64,000 bases of DNA from contig NZ_JAHRVA010000006.1 of assembly GCF_019100495.1 (NCBI RefSeq), positions 133,164-197,163 of the forward strand. Direction: 5' to 3'. The notes below the pieces were generated by a model that worked only from the letters and a program-made list of their open reading frames with translations, had not been told where the DNA came from and made no database searches. The DNA comes from Falsochrobactrum tianjinense. Lineage in GTDB: Bacteria; Pseudomonadota; Alphaproteobacteria; Rhizobiales; Rhizobiaceae. The position numbers and the translations under genes were made by a program. This document shows positions 21,784 through 31,895 of the stretch, piece by piece. The stretch's first letter is position 1. Every line of letters starts with the position of its first letter.

Positions 21784-22548
21784 TCACAGATTGCGATAGG
21801 TTTCGCATATGGCGAGAAAGTCGGCAGCTTTCAAGCTTGCGCCTCCGACCAGCGCACCGTCCACGTCAGCCACGCCCAGCAATTCGGCAGAGTTTGAAGG
21901 CTTGACCGAGCCGCCATAGAGCAGACGCAGATGCGTTCCATTGGCGCCAAAACGCTCGGCCAGTTTTTCTCGCATGAACGCATGGGCAGCGCGCACATCC
22001 TGAACGGTCGGCGTCATGCCGGTCCCGATCGCCCAAACGGGTTCATAGGCGACAATCGTATTTTCCGCGCTCACGCCTTCCGGCAGTGAGGCGGCAAGCT
22101 GTGCACCGATTACTTCCAGCGTGCGTTCCGCCTTTCGCTCGTCGGCCGTCTCGCCCACGCAGACGATGGCTACCAGCCCGGCAGCCCACGCGGCCTCGGC
22201 TTTGCTTCGGATCAGCTCATTGGTTTCAAATTGATCGGTGCGGCGCTCCGAGTGGCCCAGAATCACATGGTTTGCGCCCGCCTCTTTCAGCATTGGAGCG
22301 GAAATTTCGCCTGTATGCGCACCCGAAACCTTTTGATGGCAGTCCTGACCGCCCAATACTACGGCCCCGCCCTCCAGCGTTTCTATCGCGCGCGATAGTA
22401 ATGTTGCCGGAACACAAATGACGGCATCGAGCTTGCGGCCCAGATCGGAACTCAGACCCGCTGCTATGGCGCGCAATTCCGTAAGGGATTCCCCCGTGCC
22501 ATTCATTTTCCAGTTGCCAGCCACCAACGGACGGATTCCCGGAGTCAT
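21784..22548 (-). CDS. tpiA: Triosephosphate isomerase
   Basis: Glycolytic isomerase of dihydroxyacetone phosphate and glyceraldehyde 3-phosphate. The 254-residue protein has catalytic Lys in GNWKMNG, the electrophilic His in [13 protein letters not shown], the catalytic Glu in [12 protein letters not shown], and the phosphate-binding [11 protein letters not shown] and [11 protein letters not shown]. Divergent from ppiD across about 210 bases and followed by secG on the same strand. Confidence 0.97.
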   Translation of the reverse strand: MTPGIRPLVAGNWKMNGTGESLTELRAIAAGLSSDLGRKLDAVICVPATLLSRAIETLEGGAVVLGGQDCHQKVSGAHTGEISAPMLKEAGANHVILGHSERRTDQFETNELIRSKAEAAWAAGLVAIVCVGETADERKAERTLEVIGAQLAASLPEGVSAENTIVAYEPVWAIGTGMTPTVQDVRAAHAFMREKLAERFGANGTHLRLLYGGSVKPSNSAELLGVADVDGALVGGASLKAADFLAICETYRNL

Positions 22549-22760
22549 CGCATTCTCCTCACCTTGAGCAACGCTCCGCTCAATTGAGAACGGTACGGAG
22601 CGCCAGATTTTGCCCTGACTAAGCGTATTTGCCCTTCAATGCAATGTTCTAGGTACTCGATATTCAATGAGACCTTGCATCAGGGCCTAGCTTGAGGTTA
22701 TCCCCTTTCAAGGCTTCTATATCGATAGCCGAGCTATGTTTTATTCTCGAAGGGTTTCCG

Positions 22761-24647
22761 ATGCTCGACAGCTTGCGTAATGCCGCCCGCTCATGGGTCG
22801 CCAAATTTTTGCTTGGCCTGCTTGTGTTAAGCTTTGCAGTCTGGGGCATATCCGATGCTTTCCAAGGCGACAGGGCAGGCAATGCTGCGTTGAGCGCCGG
22901 CAAGTCGGAAGTCAGTGCAACAGACTACCGTTTTGCTTATGAACAGCAGCTCTTGCGTTTGTCGCAGCAGTTCCGGCAGCGGCTAACCCGCGAACAGGCG
23001 CAGTCATTAGGCATAGAACACCAGGTTCTGGCACAGCTTGCGGCCGGTGTCGTTCTCGATGAGGAGGCACGCAATATGCAGCTCGGTCTCTCCAAAGACG
23101 GAATCGCTCGCTTGACCGCTCAGGATCCTTCATTTCAGGACGCAAGCGGAAATTTCAGCCGCTCCCAGTTTGACGCCGTGTTGCGTCAGGCGGGTATCCG
23201 CCCACAAGACTATCTCGACAACCGTGCGAATGTCGCCCGACGCCAACAGATTGTGGAAGCGGCAACCGATGGCGTGAAAATGCCCGATACCATGCTCAAG
23301 GCGCTTGCTCTCTATCAGGGCGAAAGCCGAAGCGCCGATTACATCGCTATTCCAGCAGAGAAAGCGGATAGCATCCCTGCCCCTTCCGATGAAGTCCTCA
23401 AGACCTATTTCGAAGCACATAAGGATGAATATCGGGCGCCCGAATATCGCAAGATCACTTATGTGAAGCTGGAGCCGTCCGATATTGCTGACCCCTCCGC
23501 CGTCACGCAGGAAGAAATCGACGATTATTACGAAAAGAACCGCGATCAGTTCAGTACACCCGAAACGCGTATCATCGAGCAATTGAGCTTTATTGATGAC
23601 GCTTCCGCGCAAGCCGCACATCAGAAAATCCTCGCCGGAACCAGCTTCATGGACATCGGCAAGGAACAGGGCAAGTCGGAAGCCGATCTCACGCTCGGCA
23701 CCTTTGAAAAATCGGCTCTCCCCGATCCGGTCATTGCCGATGCAGCCTTTGCATTGAACGAAGGCGGCGTCAGCGAAGTTGTGAATGGCGCTTTCGGCCC
23801 AGTGATCCTGCGTGTATCCAAAGTCCATCCCGCGCATATCAGGGCGCTGAGTGAAGTTGAAAGCGAAATCCGCAGCACGGTTGCGACCAATATCGCCATC
23901 AGCTCCATCAACGGTATCCATGACAGCTACGAGCAGGAGCGCTCGGATGGTGCCACCATGGCGGAAGTTGCAGGCAAGCTTAATCTGAAGGCCGTGACCG
24001 TCGACTCTATCGACGCCGAAGGCAACGATATGGCCGGAAGCGCGGTCGACCTGCCCAATGCGGAAGCCTTGCTTTCCGCGTCGTTCGAAGCTGATCAGGG
24101 TTTCGATAATGATGCGCTGACCATGGGCAATACCGGCTACCTCTGGTATCAGGTGGATGAAGTTACCCCTGCCCGCGACCGTACGCTTGATGAAGTCAAG
24201 GACCAGACTATCGCCGCATGGAAAGGTGAAGAAGCTGTCAAGCGGCTCAGCCAGCGCATGGAAAACCTTAAGAAGCGCCTCGATAGCGGCGAGACGCTTG
24301 ATGTGATCGCCGCTGAAGCGGATACAGAAAAACAGACCAAGCGCGGCATTACCCGTAGCACCAACGATGCTGATTTCGGCTCGGCAGCGACCGCTCAGGT
24401 CTTCCGTGGTCCTAATGGCCATACGGGCATAGCAGCGGCGTCGTCGGACGATGCGCAGATACTCTTCAAGGTGGTGGAAGTGACGGCGCCGACGGCAGCA
24501 GGACCGGAAGCCATTCCACAAGAACAGCGGGACTATTTGTCCACAAGGCTTGGAGACGATATTCTCGAGCAATTCGTCGGCGAGTTGCAAAAACAATATC
24601 CGGTCAGAGTGAACCAGAGCGTCATCAACAACGCCCTCGCATTCTGA
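22761..24647 (+). CDS. ppiD: Peptidyl-prolyl cis-trans isomerase PpiD-like
   Basis: Inner-membrane-anchored periplasmic folding factor. One membrane helix near the N-terminus ([19 protein letters not shown]) is followed by a SurA-N-like domain and a parvulin-type region (about 250-380). The ATG at 22761 ([13 protein letters not shown]) is chosen because GAAGGG precedes it; an earlier in-frame start would add an unrelated stretch before the membrane anchor. This gives 628 residues. The first gene of a run with trpD, trpC, moaC and moeA, as often seen in Rhizobiales. Confidence 0.93.
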   Translation: MLDSLRNAARSWVAKFLLGLLVLSFAVWGISDAFQGDRAGNAALSAGKSEVSATDYRFAYEQQLLRLSQQFRQRLTREQAQSLGIEHQVLAQLAAGVVLDEEARNMQLGLSKDGIARLTAQDPSFQDASGNFSRSQFDAVLRQAGIRPQDYLDNRANVARRQQIVEAATDGVKMPDTMLKALALYQGESRSADYIAIPAEKADSIPAPSDEVLKTYFEAHKDEYRAPEYRKITYVKLEPSDIADPSAVTQEEIDDYYEKNRDQFSTPETRIIEQLSFIDDASAQAAHQKILAGTSFMDIGKEQGKSEADLTLGTFEKSALPDPVIADAAFALNEGGVSEVVNGAFGPVILRVSKVHPAHIRALSEVESEIRSTVATNIAISSINGIHDSYEQERSDGATMAEVAGKLNLKAVTVDSIDAEGNDMAGSAVDLPNAEALLSASFEADQGFDNDALTMGNTGYLWYQVDEVTPARDRTLDEVKDQTIAAWKGEEAVKRLSQRMENLKKRLDSGETLDVIAAEADTEKQTKRGITRSTNDADFGSAATAQVFRGPNGHTGIAAASSDDAQILFKVVEVTAPTAAGPEAIPQEQRDYLSTRLGDDILEQFVGELQKQYPVRVNQSVINNALAF

Positions 24648-24667
24648 TCCGCACCAGGTATGGAATC

Positions 24668-25687
24668 ATGGCCGATCTAAAACCCTATATCGCAAAGGTT
24701 GCCTCCGGCTCTTCCTTGTCGTTCGAGGATTCAAAAGCTGCCTTCGACATCATGATGTCCGGGCGGGCGACTCCTTCGCAAATTGGCGGTTTTCTCATGG
24801 CACTGCGCGTACGCGGAGAAACCGTGCCGGAAATCGCCGGAGCCGTTGCCTCCATGCGTGCGCGTATGCTGCCAGTTTCGGCCCCTGTCGGCGCCGTGGA
24901 TATTGTCGGCACTGGTGGCGACCAGTCGGGTTCCTATAATGTATCGAGCTGTTCGGCATTTGTCGTCGCAGGCGCAGGCGTGCCCGTAGCCAAACATGGT
25001 AATCGCGCACTTTCATCGCGCTCGGGTGCAGCCGATGCCCTGGCCGCGCTCGGGGTCAATATCGAAGCCGACGCGGACACCATCGGGCGCTGCATAAATG
25101 AAGCAGGTCTTGGCTTCATGTTCGCGCCTACACATCATTCGGCAATGCGCCATGTCGGCCCGTCGCGCGTTGAACTGGGTACACGCACTATATTCAATCT
25201 GCTTGGTCCCCTCTCCAATCCCGCAGGCGTAAAGCGCCAGCTTCTTGGAGTCTTTTCCGCCGATTGGGTCGAGCCTCTAGCGCATGTGCTCAAGGAACTT
25301 GGCTCCGAAACAGTATGGGTCGTCTACGGCGATGGCCTTGATGAAATGACTACGGCAGGCACCACGAGGATCGCTGCCCTTGAAGACGGCAATATCCGCA
25401 CTTTCGAGCTAGAGCCGGAAGATGTCGGCCTTCGCCGCGTCGATCCGGCCCAATTAAAGGGCGGTGAGGCCGCGGAAAATGCCAGGGCGCTTCTGGGCGT
25501 TCTTGAAGGAAATCAGAATGCCTATCGCGATATCGTGCTGCTCAATTCCGGTGCGGCACTGGTTATTGCCGGCAAGGCCGGAGATATCAGGGAAGGCATC
25601 GCACTTGCCGCCCAGTCTATTGACAGCGGCGCGGCATTGACGGTTCTGCAAAAGGTGATCGCAGTCACCAATGACAGACCGCTCTGA
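24668..25687 (+). CDS. trpD: Anthranilate phosphoribosyltransferase
   Basis: Transfers phosphoribosyl from PRPP to anthranilate in tryptophan synthesis. The 339-residue protein carries the PRPP-binding [14 protein letters not shown] and [12 protein letters not shown] plus the anthranilate-site segment [17 protein letters not shown]. It starts 20 bases after ppiD and is followed 18 bases later by trpC, so the cluster is probably one transcription unit. Confidence 0.97.
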   Translation: MADLKPYIAKVASGSSLSFEDSKAAFDIMMSGRATPSQIGGFLMALRVRGETVPEIAGAVASMRARMLPVSAPVGAVDIVGTGGDQSGSYNVSSCSAFVVAGAGVPVAKHGNRALSSRSGAADALAALGVNIEADADTIGRCINEAGLGFMFAPTHHSAMRHVGPSRVELGTRTIFNLLGPLSNPAGVKRQLLGVFSADWVEPLAHVLKELGSETVWVVYGDGLDEMTTAGTTRIAALEDGNIRTFELEPEDVGLRRVDPAQLKGGEAAENARALLGVLEGNQNAYRDIVLLNSGAALVIAGKAGDIREGIALAAQSIDSGAALTVLQKVIAVTNDRPL

Positions 25688-25705
25688 CCAGGAAGGATTT
25701 GCTTC

Positions 25706-26512
25706 ATGTCCACCGACATTCTGCGCAAGATCGAAGCCTATAAGCGTGATGAAATCGCAGCCGCCAAAGCGCGTCTGCCGCTGGAAGAAGTGAAAGCCCG
25801 CGCCAAGGATCAGCCACCCGCGCGCGGATTTCTCAAGGCGCTGGAAGCAAAACGAGCAGCGGATAAATTCGCTCTCATTGCCGAGATCAAGAAGGCCAGC
25901 CCCTCAAAGGGTCTGATTCGTCCCGATTTCGATCCTCCGGCACTGGCCCATGCCTATGAGGAAGGCGGTGCTGCCTGCCTGTCCGTATTGACCGACGCCC
26001 CATCCTTTCAGGGTGCACCGGAATTTCTGGGCGCCGCTCGCAATGCCTGCTCATTGCCCGCGCTGCGCAAGGATTTCCTTTTCGATACCTATCAGGTTCA
26101 TGAAGCGCGCAATTGGGGCGCAGACTGCATTCTTATCATTCTTGCCAGCATTGATGACGATCTGGCTAAAGCACTGGAAGAAACCGCTTTCGAACTGGGC
26201 ATGGATGCCTTGATCGAAGTGCATGACGAAGCGGAAATGGAGCGTGCGCTCAAGCTTTCCTCTCGTCTTGTTGGTGTCAACAACCGCAATCTGCGCACGT
26301 TTGAAGTCGATCTGGCGGTGTGCGAGCGGCTGGCCAATATGGTTTCTTCGGATCGTCTTCTGGTCGGTGAAAGTGGTATTTTCACCCATGGGGATTGTTT
26401 GCGGCTCGAAAAATCCGGCATCGGAACGTTCCTGATCGGGGAAAGTCTCATGCGAAAGGACGATGTGGCCGCAGCCACGCGTGAGTTGCTGACCGGCAAG
26501 GCTGACCAATGA
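25706..26512 (+). CDS. trpC: Indole-3-glycerol phosphate synthase
   Basis: TIM-barrel enzyme that closes the indole ring in tryptophan synthesis. The 268-residue protein has [22 protein letters not shown] with catalytic Lys, [27 protein letters not shown] and [13 protein letters not shown] with phosphate-binding Gly/Ser. It is a stand-alone TrpC with no fused TrpF. Its TGA overlaps the moaC ATG. Confidence 0.97.
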   Translation: MSTDILRKIEAYKRDEIAAAKARLPLEEVKARAKDQPPARGFLKALEAKRAADKFALIAEIKKASPSKGLIRPDFDPPALAHAYEEGGAACLSVLTDAPSFQGAPEFLGAARNACSLPALRKDFLFDTYQVHEARNWGADCILIILASIDDDLAKALEETAFELGMDALIEVHDEAEMERALKLSSRLVGVNNRNLRTFEVDLAVCERLANMVSSDRLLVGESGIFTHGDCLRLEKSGIGTFLIGESLMRKDDVAAATRELLTGKADQ

Positions 26513-26985
26513 CGCCAAAGCTCACCCATCTTGATCACACGGGTGCCGCCAATATGGTCGATGTCGGCGACAAGAATGAAACCGGGCGCGAGGCCACCGC
26601 CGAAGGCGCGGTCAGGATGAAGCGGGAAACGCTGGCGCTGATTCTTGAAGGTAATGCTGCCAAGGGTGACGTCATCGCCACTGCCCGGATAGCCGGTATC
26701 ATGGCCGCCAAGAAAACTGCCGAGCTCATCCCTTTGTGTCATCCCCTGATGCTGACGAAAGTGTCAGTGGATATTGAGCCAGAACCGGCGCTGCCCGGAT
26801 TGCGCGTGCGCGCAACGGCAAAGCTCAAAGGTCGCACTGGCGTCGAAATGGAAGCATTGACCGCCGTTTCCGTCGCGTGTCTCACCATTTACGACATGGC
26901 CAAGGCGGTTGACCGCCATATGGAAATGACCGGCATCCGGGTGGTCGAAAAAAGCGGCGGCAAATCAGGCGACTGGAAAGCCTGA
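26509..26985 (+). CDS. moaC: Cyclic pyranopterin monophosphate synthase MoaC
   Basis: Second step of molybdenum cofactor synthesis, forming cyclic pyranopterin monophosphate. The 158-residue protein has [21 protein letters not shown] with the catalytic Lys, [25 protein letters not shown] with the conserved Asp, and the C-terminal [14 protein letters not shown] overlap with trpC indicates coupling, and moeA follows 23 bases later. Confidence 0.97.
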   Translation: MTPKLTHLDHTGAANMVDVGDKNETGREATAEGAVRMKRETLALILEGNAAKGDVIATARIAGIMAAKKTAELIPLCHPLMLTKVSVDIEPEPALPGLRVRATAKLKGRTGVEMEALTAVSVACLTIYDMAKAVDRHMEMTGIRVVEKSGGKSGDWKA

Positions 26986-27007
26986 GATTCCCACGGGAGG
27001 AAACAAA

Positions 27008-28222
27008 ATGTCCCTTCTTTCGGTCGATGAGGCACTGGCCCGCATATTGGAGGGTGCCGCTCCGCGCGGTGCCGAGCAGGTCGCGCTGGCTTCCGCCGGA
27101 GGGCGGGTCGTCTGCGAACCGCTGCAAGCTCGCCTTATGCAACCGCCCTTCGACTGTTCGGCCATGGACGGTTATGCGCTGATCGCGCCTGATGAGATCG
27201 CCTATCCGCTCGAATTCGAGATTATCGGCGAATCGGCGGCTGGCAAGCAATTTGAAGGGCGGCTGTCCCGTGGGCAGGCCGTGCGGATATTCACCGGCGC
27301 ACCTCTCCCCAAAGAGGCCGATACGATCGTTATTCAGGAGCACACACAACGCTCCGGTGATCGGCTTACCATTCTGGAAGGTATTACAAAAACCCGCCAT
27401 ATCCGCCGCGCTGGTCTCGATTTCGCACCGGGCGATGAACTTCTCCCAGTTGGAAGAGAACTTGATGCCCCCGCTTTGTCGCTGGCAGCCGCAAGCGGTC
27501 ATTCAGCTGTTTCCGTTTACAAGAAGCCAGGCGTCGCCATTCTCGCCACTGGCGATGAGCTTGTCGCGCCCGGCATCACCCCCGGCAAGGATCAGATCAT
27601 TGCCTCCAATAGCGTCGGCGTTGCCGAAATCGTGCGCCGCGCAGGTGGAGACGCAAACGATCTGGGCATAGTTCAGGACGATCTATCCCTGATCGAGGCC
27701 ACAATCAGCGCAGCATTTGATGACGATATCGACATTCTCGTAACGATTGGCGGTGCATCAGTCGGAGACCGCGACTTCGTTCATGGCGCATTGCGCAATT
27801 GCGGGGTTGATCTCGGCTTCTGGAAGATTGCGATGCGCCCCGGAAAACCTCTTATGTATGGCCGCAAGGATGTTTCGGGCAGGATAGTGCATGTCATCGG
27901 CTTGCCAGGCAATCCAGTGTCGAGCCTTGTTTGCAGCCTCATCTTCTTGCAACCGTTAGTGGCCAGGTTATCCGGCATCGATCAGACCGCTGATATAAGG
28001 CTCGCGCGTCTTGGCGCAGCCATGCCCGCCAATACCGCGCGCCGCGATTTTATCCGTGCCACGATCAAGCGCGCCGATGATGGAACCCTGATCGCTACTC
28101 CATATCCGATACAGGATTCATCCATGCTGTCCGCTCTGGTGCGCGCTGATACCCTTCTCATTCGCGAAGCGAGCGCATCCGCAGCATCAGAAGGCGACCC
28201 CTGCCACGTTCTTATGCTCTAA
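27008..28222 (+). CDS. moeA: Molybdopterin molybdenumtransferase MoeA
   Basis: Inserts molybdate into adenylated molybdopterin. The 404-residue protein shows the N-terminal MoeA domain with PPFDCSAMDGYAL, the MPT-binding domain with ILATGDELV and TIGGASVGDRDFVHGAL, GKPLMYGRK, and HVIGLPGNPVSSLVC. The start ATG follows GGAGG at good spacing. Placed after moaC, it completes the cofactor pair in this operon. Confidence 0.96.
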   Translation: MSLLSVDEALARILEGAAPRGAEQVALASAGGRVVCEPLQARLMQPPFDCSAMDGYALIAPDEIAYPLEFEIIGESAAGKQFEGRLSRGQAVRIFTGAPLPKEADTIVIQEHTQRSGDRLTILEGITKTRHIRRAGLDFAPGDELLPVGRELDAPALSLAAASGHSAVSVYKKPGVAILATGDELVAPGITPGKDQIIASNSVGVAEIVRRAGGDANDLGIVQDDLSLIEATISAAFDDDIDILVTIGGASVGDRDFVHGALRNCGVDLGFWKIAMRPGKPLMYGRKDVSGRIVHVIGLPGNPVSSLVCSLIFLQPLVARLSGIDQTADIRLARLGAAMPANTARRDFIRATIKRADDGTLIATPYPIQDSSMLSALVRADTLLIREASASAASEGDPCHVLML

Positions 28223-28301
28223 AAGCTGCGATGCCCGATAATCTCCTGCCTTTCCGGCCAACATTATTTTAGCCTTCATTAATTATTTTAAAACCATTGC
28301 A

Positions 28302-28342
28302 GAACAAGACTGGAACATATAGTGTTTGTTCTGCATTTGTTT
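28302..28342 (+). promoter_or_regulatory. LexA operator region (SOS boxes) upstream of lexA
   Basis: GAAC-AAGACTG-GAAC at 28302-28316 fits the alphaproteobacterial SOS box (direct repeat of GAAC/GTTC with a 7-base spacer). A second, imperfect site GTTC-TGCATTT-GTTT lies at 28328-28342. Both are 33-73 bases upstream of the lexA ATG, as expected for autorepression. Confidence 0.8.
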
Positions 28343-28374
28343 TTATTTGATTCTGGGCCGGGAGGGTAGCGCAC

Positions 28375-29091
28375 ATGTTAACCCGTAAACAGCACGAGCT
28401 TCTGCTGTTCATTCATGAACGTCTAAAAGAGTCTGGCATTCCACCTTCTTTCGACGAAATGAAGGAAGCGCTCAATCTTGCTTCCAAATCAGGTATTCAT
28501 CGGCTGATCACAGCGCTTGAAGAGCGTGGTTTCATCCGCAGGCTACCCAATCGTGCACGAGCGCTCGAGGTGCTGCGACTGCCTGATTCCATCGCACCGG
28601 GCCTCAATGCGCAGAAGAAATTTGCGCCAAGCGTCATAGAAGGCAGCTTGGGCAAAGCTCCTCCGCCTCAGCCAGCGCCGCCATCGGCAACCAGCAGCGA
28701 TGCCTCCGCAACCGTTTCGATTCCGGTTATGGGTCGGATTGCTGCGGGCGTTCCGATTTCCGCTATTCAGAACCAGACCCATTCTCTAAGCTTGCCCCCC
28801 GAAATGATTGGCCCGGGCGAACATTATGCCCTCGAAGTCAAAGGTGACTCGATGATCGAAGCAGGCATATTCGACGGAGACACCGTCATTATAAAACGTG
28901 GCAATACAGCCAGCCCAGGCGAAATCATTGTAGCGCTTGTGGACGACGAAGAAGCCACGTTGAAGCGCTTTCGCCGTAAGGGCGCATCGATTGCACTGGA
29001 AGCTGCCAATCCCGCCTATGAAACTCGTATCTTCGGCCCGGACCGGGTACAGGTGCAGGGCAAGCTGATTGGTCTCATCCGCCGCTACTGA
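28375..29091 (+). CDS. lexA: SOS repressor LexA
   Basis: Represses DNA-damage genes and cleaves itself when RecA is activated. The 238-residue protein has a winged-helix DNA-binding domain (about 1-65, with [23 protein letters not shown]), a Pro/Ala linker, the cleavage site Ala-Gly in [10 protein letters not shown], catalytic Ser in [14 protein letters not shown] and catalytic Lys in EATLKRFRR. The start ATG follows GGGAGGG. SOS boxes lie upstream. Confidence 0.97.
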   Translation: MLTRKQHELLLFIHERLKESGIPPSFDEMKEALNLASKSGIHRLITALEERGFIRRLPNRARALEVLRLPDSIAPGLNAQKKFAPSVIEGSLGKAPPPQPAPPSATSSDASATVSIPVMGRIAAGVPISAIQNQTHSLSLPPEMIGPGEHYALEVKGDSMIEAGIFDGDTVIIKRGNTASPGEIIVALVDDEEATLKRFRRKGASIALEAANPAYETRIFGPDRVQVQGKLIGLIRRY

Positions 29092-29129
29092 CCTACGCTT
29101 TTCCAATAAAGGCATGCGTAAAACAAAAA

Positions 29130-29173
29130 TCAGAGCGGGCCCGATGGTTCCGTTTAAACAGGAACCGCTCTAA
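29130..29173. repeat. Intergenic palindromic repeat between lexA and comEC (TAGAGC-ended)
   Basis: TCAGAGCGG...GGTTCC-GTTTAAACA-GGAACCGCTCTAA: outer arms AGAGC/GCTCT and inner arms GGTTCC/GGAACC, with a 7-base insertion on one side. It overlaps the comEC stop codon, which comes from the TTAGAGC end read on the minus strand. It can also act as a transcript end between convergent lexA and comEC. A related element is at 39398-39439. Confidence 0.65.
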
Positions 29174-31695
29174 TTTGCAGACTTTCTTTTATATTCGCGT
29201 TCTGGCAAACCGCGTGCCGGTCGGGAATAAAGGCGATGCAGATGCCAGGGGCGCACTGGCGTGCCGACTGCAAAGATCAGCTCGTCACCATATATAGATT
29301 TTCTGACTGCCTCCGACGCCTCAACCGGCGATCGAGGAACAGGACGCCCCTCTTCCAGAAAGCCGTTTTCTTTGTCGTCCGACGCGCTATCGGCCTTTTC
29401 GGGGATATCCGACAGCTTTCGGCCTAACCTTATTTCCAAAGTTCCTTTTAAGGCTAGTTCCTGCTTGCCAATGACAAGGACATTGGATCGGCCACAGCCG
29501 CGCACTTTGCCAACAACCGCCAGAATCACTAAATCCCCGATATTACAGGCGATTTCCTCTCCACTCTCATCGGCGCTATAGGCCAACATGCGCCCATCCC
29601 GCAGAGGGATGCTGCACACTTCCTCCTCGCAAATGAAAGCATTCTCATCAGAAACCGGGTTTTGTTTTCCAACCTTTTGAGGGGGAATAAACTCATCGAT
29701 CAGATAGGCGGTTTGCCAGTTTTGCGCGGTGAATTTTGGTGGCCTGTTATGATTGACGGCAAAATTGCCATCCGGCAACCGAACCGCAATGAGCTTTGCA
29801 TCTTCGCTTATCAGAATATCGGGCAATGGCGTTCGTATGAATACGATAAATCCTGCAACGATAAATGGCAACGCCAACCATCGCAACCGCGTGGTAAAAA
29901 TGACGGCAATCACAACGGCCGCAGTCCAAAGCAAAAGTGTGGTGACGGGTATAGCACCAGGATTGCCTTCCGGCGATATGTTGGCAACAAAACCAGCAAT
30001 CTGGCGGACCATCGACACGCCGAAACCCATGATTTGCAAAGGTAGCCAGTCGAGTTGCAATGGCATCAGCAGTAGGCTCAGAACAGCAAACGGCATCACC
30101 AGAATGGAAATTACCGGCAGGGCGAGCACATTGCCGACTAGCCCTAGCGGCGCGGTATTGTTGAAATGATATGCCGCGAAAATTCCGCTCGCCAGCCCTG
30201 CCACCATTGATGTCCCGGCTGTGGCCAGCGCGGGCCTGAAAATTTTTGCCGCAAGTCCATAGGGTGATGTGCGGTCATTTTCCTCGCTGGACCGTTTGCT
30301 GGCCCGTCTGTCACTCCACCATGCAAAGGCTGCGATAAGGGCAGCAGTCGCGGAGAAAGACATCTGGAAGCTTGGCCCCAGAATTTCATGGGGAGAAATT
30401 GCGATCATTGCAATTGCTGCAATCGCCAGATTGCGCATGCTGATCGCGGCGTGATCCACCAGAAGCGCACAAAGCATCACGACGATCATGACATAGCTAC
30501 GCTGGGCAGCAACATCCGCACCCGACATTGCCAGATAGAACGTGCAGCTCAACAGCGACAGAAAAGCGGCATATTTCTTGACAGGGTGCCGCTGGCTGAA
30601 CGCGGGAAACAGGGCGAACAACGAACGCAGTGACAACATGACAACGCCCGCCGCCAAAGCCATGTGCAATCCGGAAATAGACAGAATATGTGCAAGCCCG
30701 GATTTACGCAGGTCTTCATTGGTCTCCTCGCTGATGCCAGCACGTTCTCCGGCAATCAGCGCCGCCGCGACACTGCCGTTTTCCCCAGAGAGCACTTCCG
30801 CAATGCGCTCAGAAATCTTGATCCGAAGCGTGGCGATCCGCTCGGAGATTTTCGCAACCATGCCTGTCGCTTCCGGCACAGCAACAAGTTTCGGCGTTCC
30901 CAGAAAAAACCCGTTAGCGCCAATGCCGCTGAAATAGGCATGAAATGCGAAATCGTAATTTCCGGGTCTGACGGGACCTGATGCTACACGCAAGCGGGCA
31001 AAGCCGTTCAATCCGCTGCCGATCGTCGTATTGGCAGGAATATCGCGGGCGGTAATCCTTATGCGTTGCGGCGCATAGCGCAGTTTGGGCCTTTCTGTTT
31101 CAAGCAGGTCGAGCGTAACACGCCAGCTTTCATTGTTCCGATATTCCAGCGCCACGACCCGTCCGGTGACGCGGGCAGAAACTTCGGACCCCAACATCTG
31201 CGTGGCCCGCCGCTCAGTTTCTACTTTTCCAGCGATCAATCCCAATTGCAGCACGACAACAAGCGTCAAAATCTGCGCAGGCATAAAATGCGCGCGTACC
31301 AGTATGCGCACAATAATCAATCCCGTGAGAATGGATAGCAGCGGCAGCCAGTACGGCTCGAAGGAAAGTGTGAAATAAATAAGTGCTCCGCAACCGGCAA
31401 ATACCGGAAGCAAGAGGAAGACAAGGCCTCTCCCCGCTTCGCGGCCCCATACGATACCAATAGCGTCGAACGTTTTGGTGAAAAGTCCGGCCAGTCGTTC
31501 ATAAAGACGAATAGGTTTCGTCTCTGGCGGATATGGCGACTCGCCATCGCTGACATGGGTCTGCCATGGCTCGGGCAATAGTGAGCGAGCAAGACCATCG
31601 GGCATGCTTTTCACAAGCGCCCGCTCGTCGATCTCCTGTGTTTCGCTTATGCCCGTCATGCCCCCGCCTGACTGCAAAAGTGTTTCTGTGCCCAT
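29170..31695 (-). CDS. comEC: ComEC/Rec2 family DNA-uptake-type membrane protein
   Basis: Polytopic inner-membrane protein of the ComEC/Rec2 family, the DNA channel in competent bacteria. Its 841 residues hold a first cluster of membrane segments, a soluble N-terminal domain (about 150-300), the competence domain (LAHILSISGLHMALAAGVVML and following helices) and a C-terminal soluble part. The C-terminal part shows no HxHxDH metal motif of the usual metallo-beta-lactamase domain. Natural competence is not assumed. It is read on the minus strand, divergent from gltX; the last codons and the stop are contributed by a palindromic repeat. Confidence 0.9.
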   Translation of the reverse strand: MGTETLLQSGGGMTGISETQEIDERALVKSMPDGLARSLLPEPWQTHVSDGESPYPPETKPIRLYERLAGLFTKTFDAIGIVWGREAGRGLVFLLLPVFAGCGALIYFTLSFEPYWLPLLSILTGLIIVRILVRAHFMPAQILTLVVVLQLGLIAGKVETERRATQMLGSEVSARVTGRVVALEYRNNESWRVTLDLLETERPKLRYAPQRIRITARDIPANTTIGSGLNGFARLRVASGPVRPGNYDFAFHAYFSGIGANGFFLGTPKLVAVPEATGMVAKISERIATLRIKISERIAEVLSGENGSVAAALIAGERAGISEETNEDLRKSGLAHILSISGLHMALAAGVVMLSLRSLFALFPAFSQRHPVKKYAAFLSLLSCTFYLAMSGADVAAQRSYVMIVVMLCALLVDHAAISMRNLAIAAIAMIAISPHEILGPSFQMSFSATAALIAAFAWWSDRRASKRSSEENDRTSPYGLAAKIFRPALATAGTSMVAGLASGIFAAYHFNNTAPLGLVGNVLALPVISILVMPFAVLSLLLMPLQLDWLPLQIMGFGVSMVRQIAGFVANISPEGNPGAIPVTTLLLWTAAVVIAVIFTTRLRWLALPFIVAGFIVFIRTPLPDILISEDAKLIAVRLPDGNFAVNHNRPPKFTAQNWQTAYLIDEFIPPQKVGKQNPVSDENAFICEEEVCSIPLRDGRMLAYSADESGEEIACNIGDLVILAVVGKVRGCGRSNVLVIGKQELALKGTLEIRLGRKLSDIPEKADSASDDKENGFLEEGRPVPRSPVEASEAVRKSIYGDELIFAVGTPVRPWHLHRLYSRPARGLPEREYKRKSAN

Positions 31696-31895
31696 TCCGG
31701 CTCAGCTAAACAAACGCAAAGCCCTTGCGCACTGTGCTGCCTATGCTACATGAACGCGAGTTAAAATCGAGTGGGTTCGCGCACCAAGAACCCGAATAGC
31801 CCACAGGCTGCCAGCCGGTGGGCAATGCAAATTCAGAATTTCGCCTCGTTCCCGGCACTCATCGCAGCTTTGCGAGGCAATATAGTGGAGCCGTC

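Noticed and set aside
23130-24596. 488-codon minus-strand frame opposite ppiD
   Set aside because: Antisense shadow of ppiD; composition is atypical and no domain is visible.
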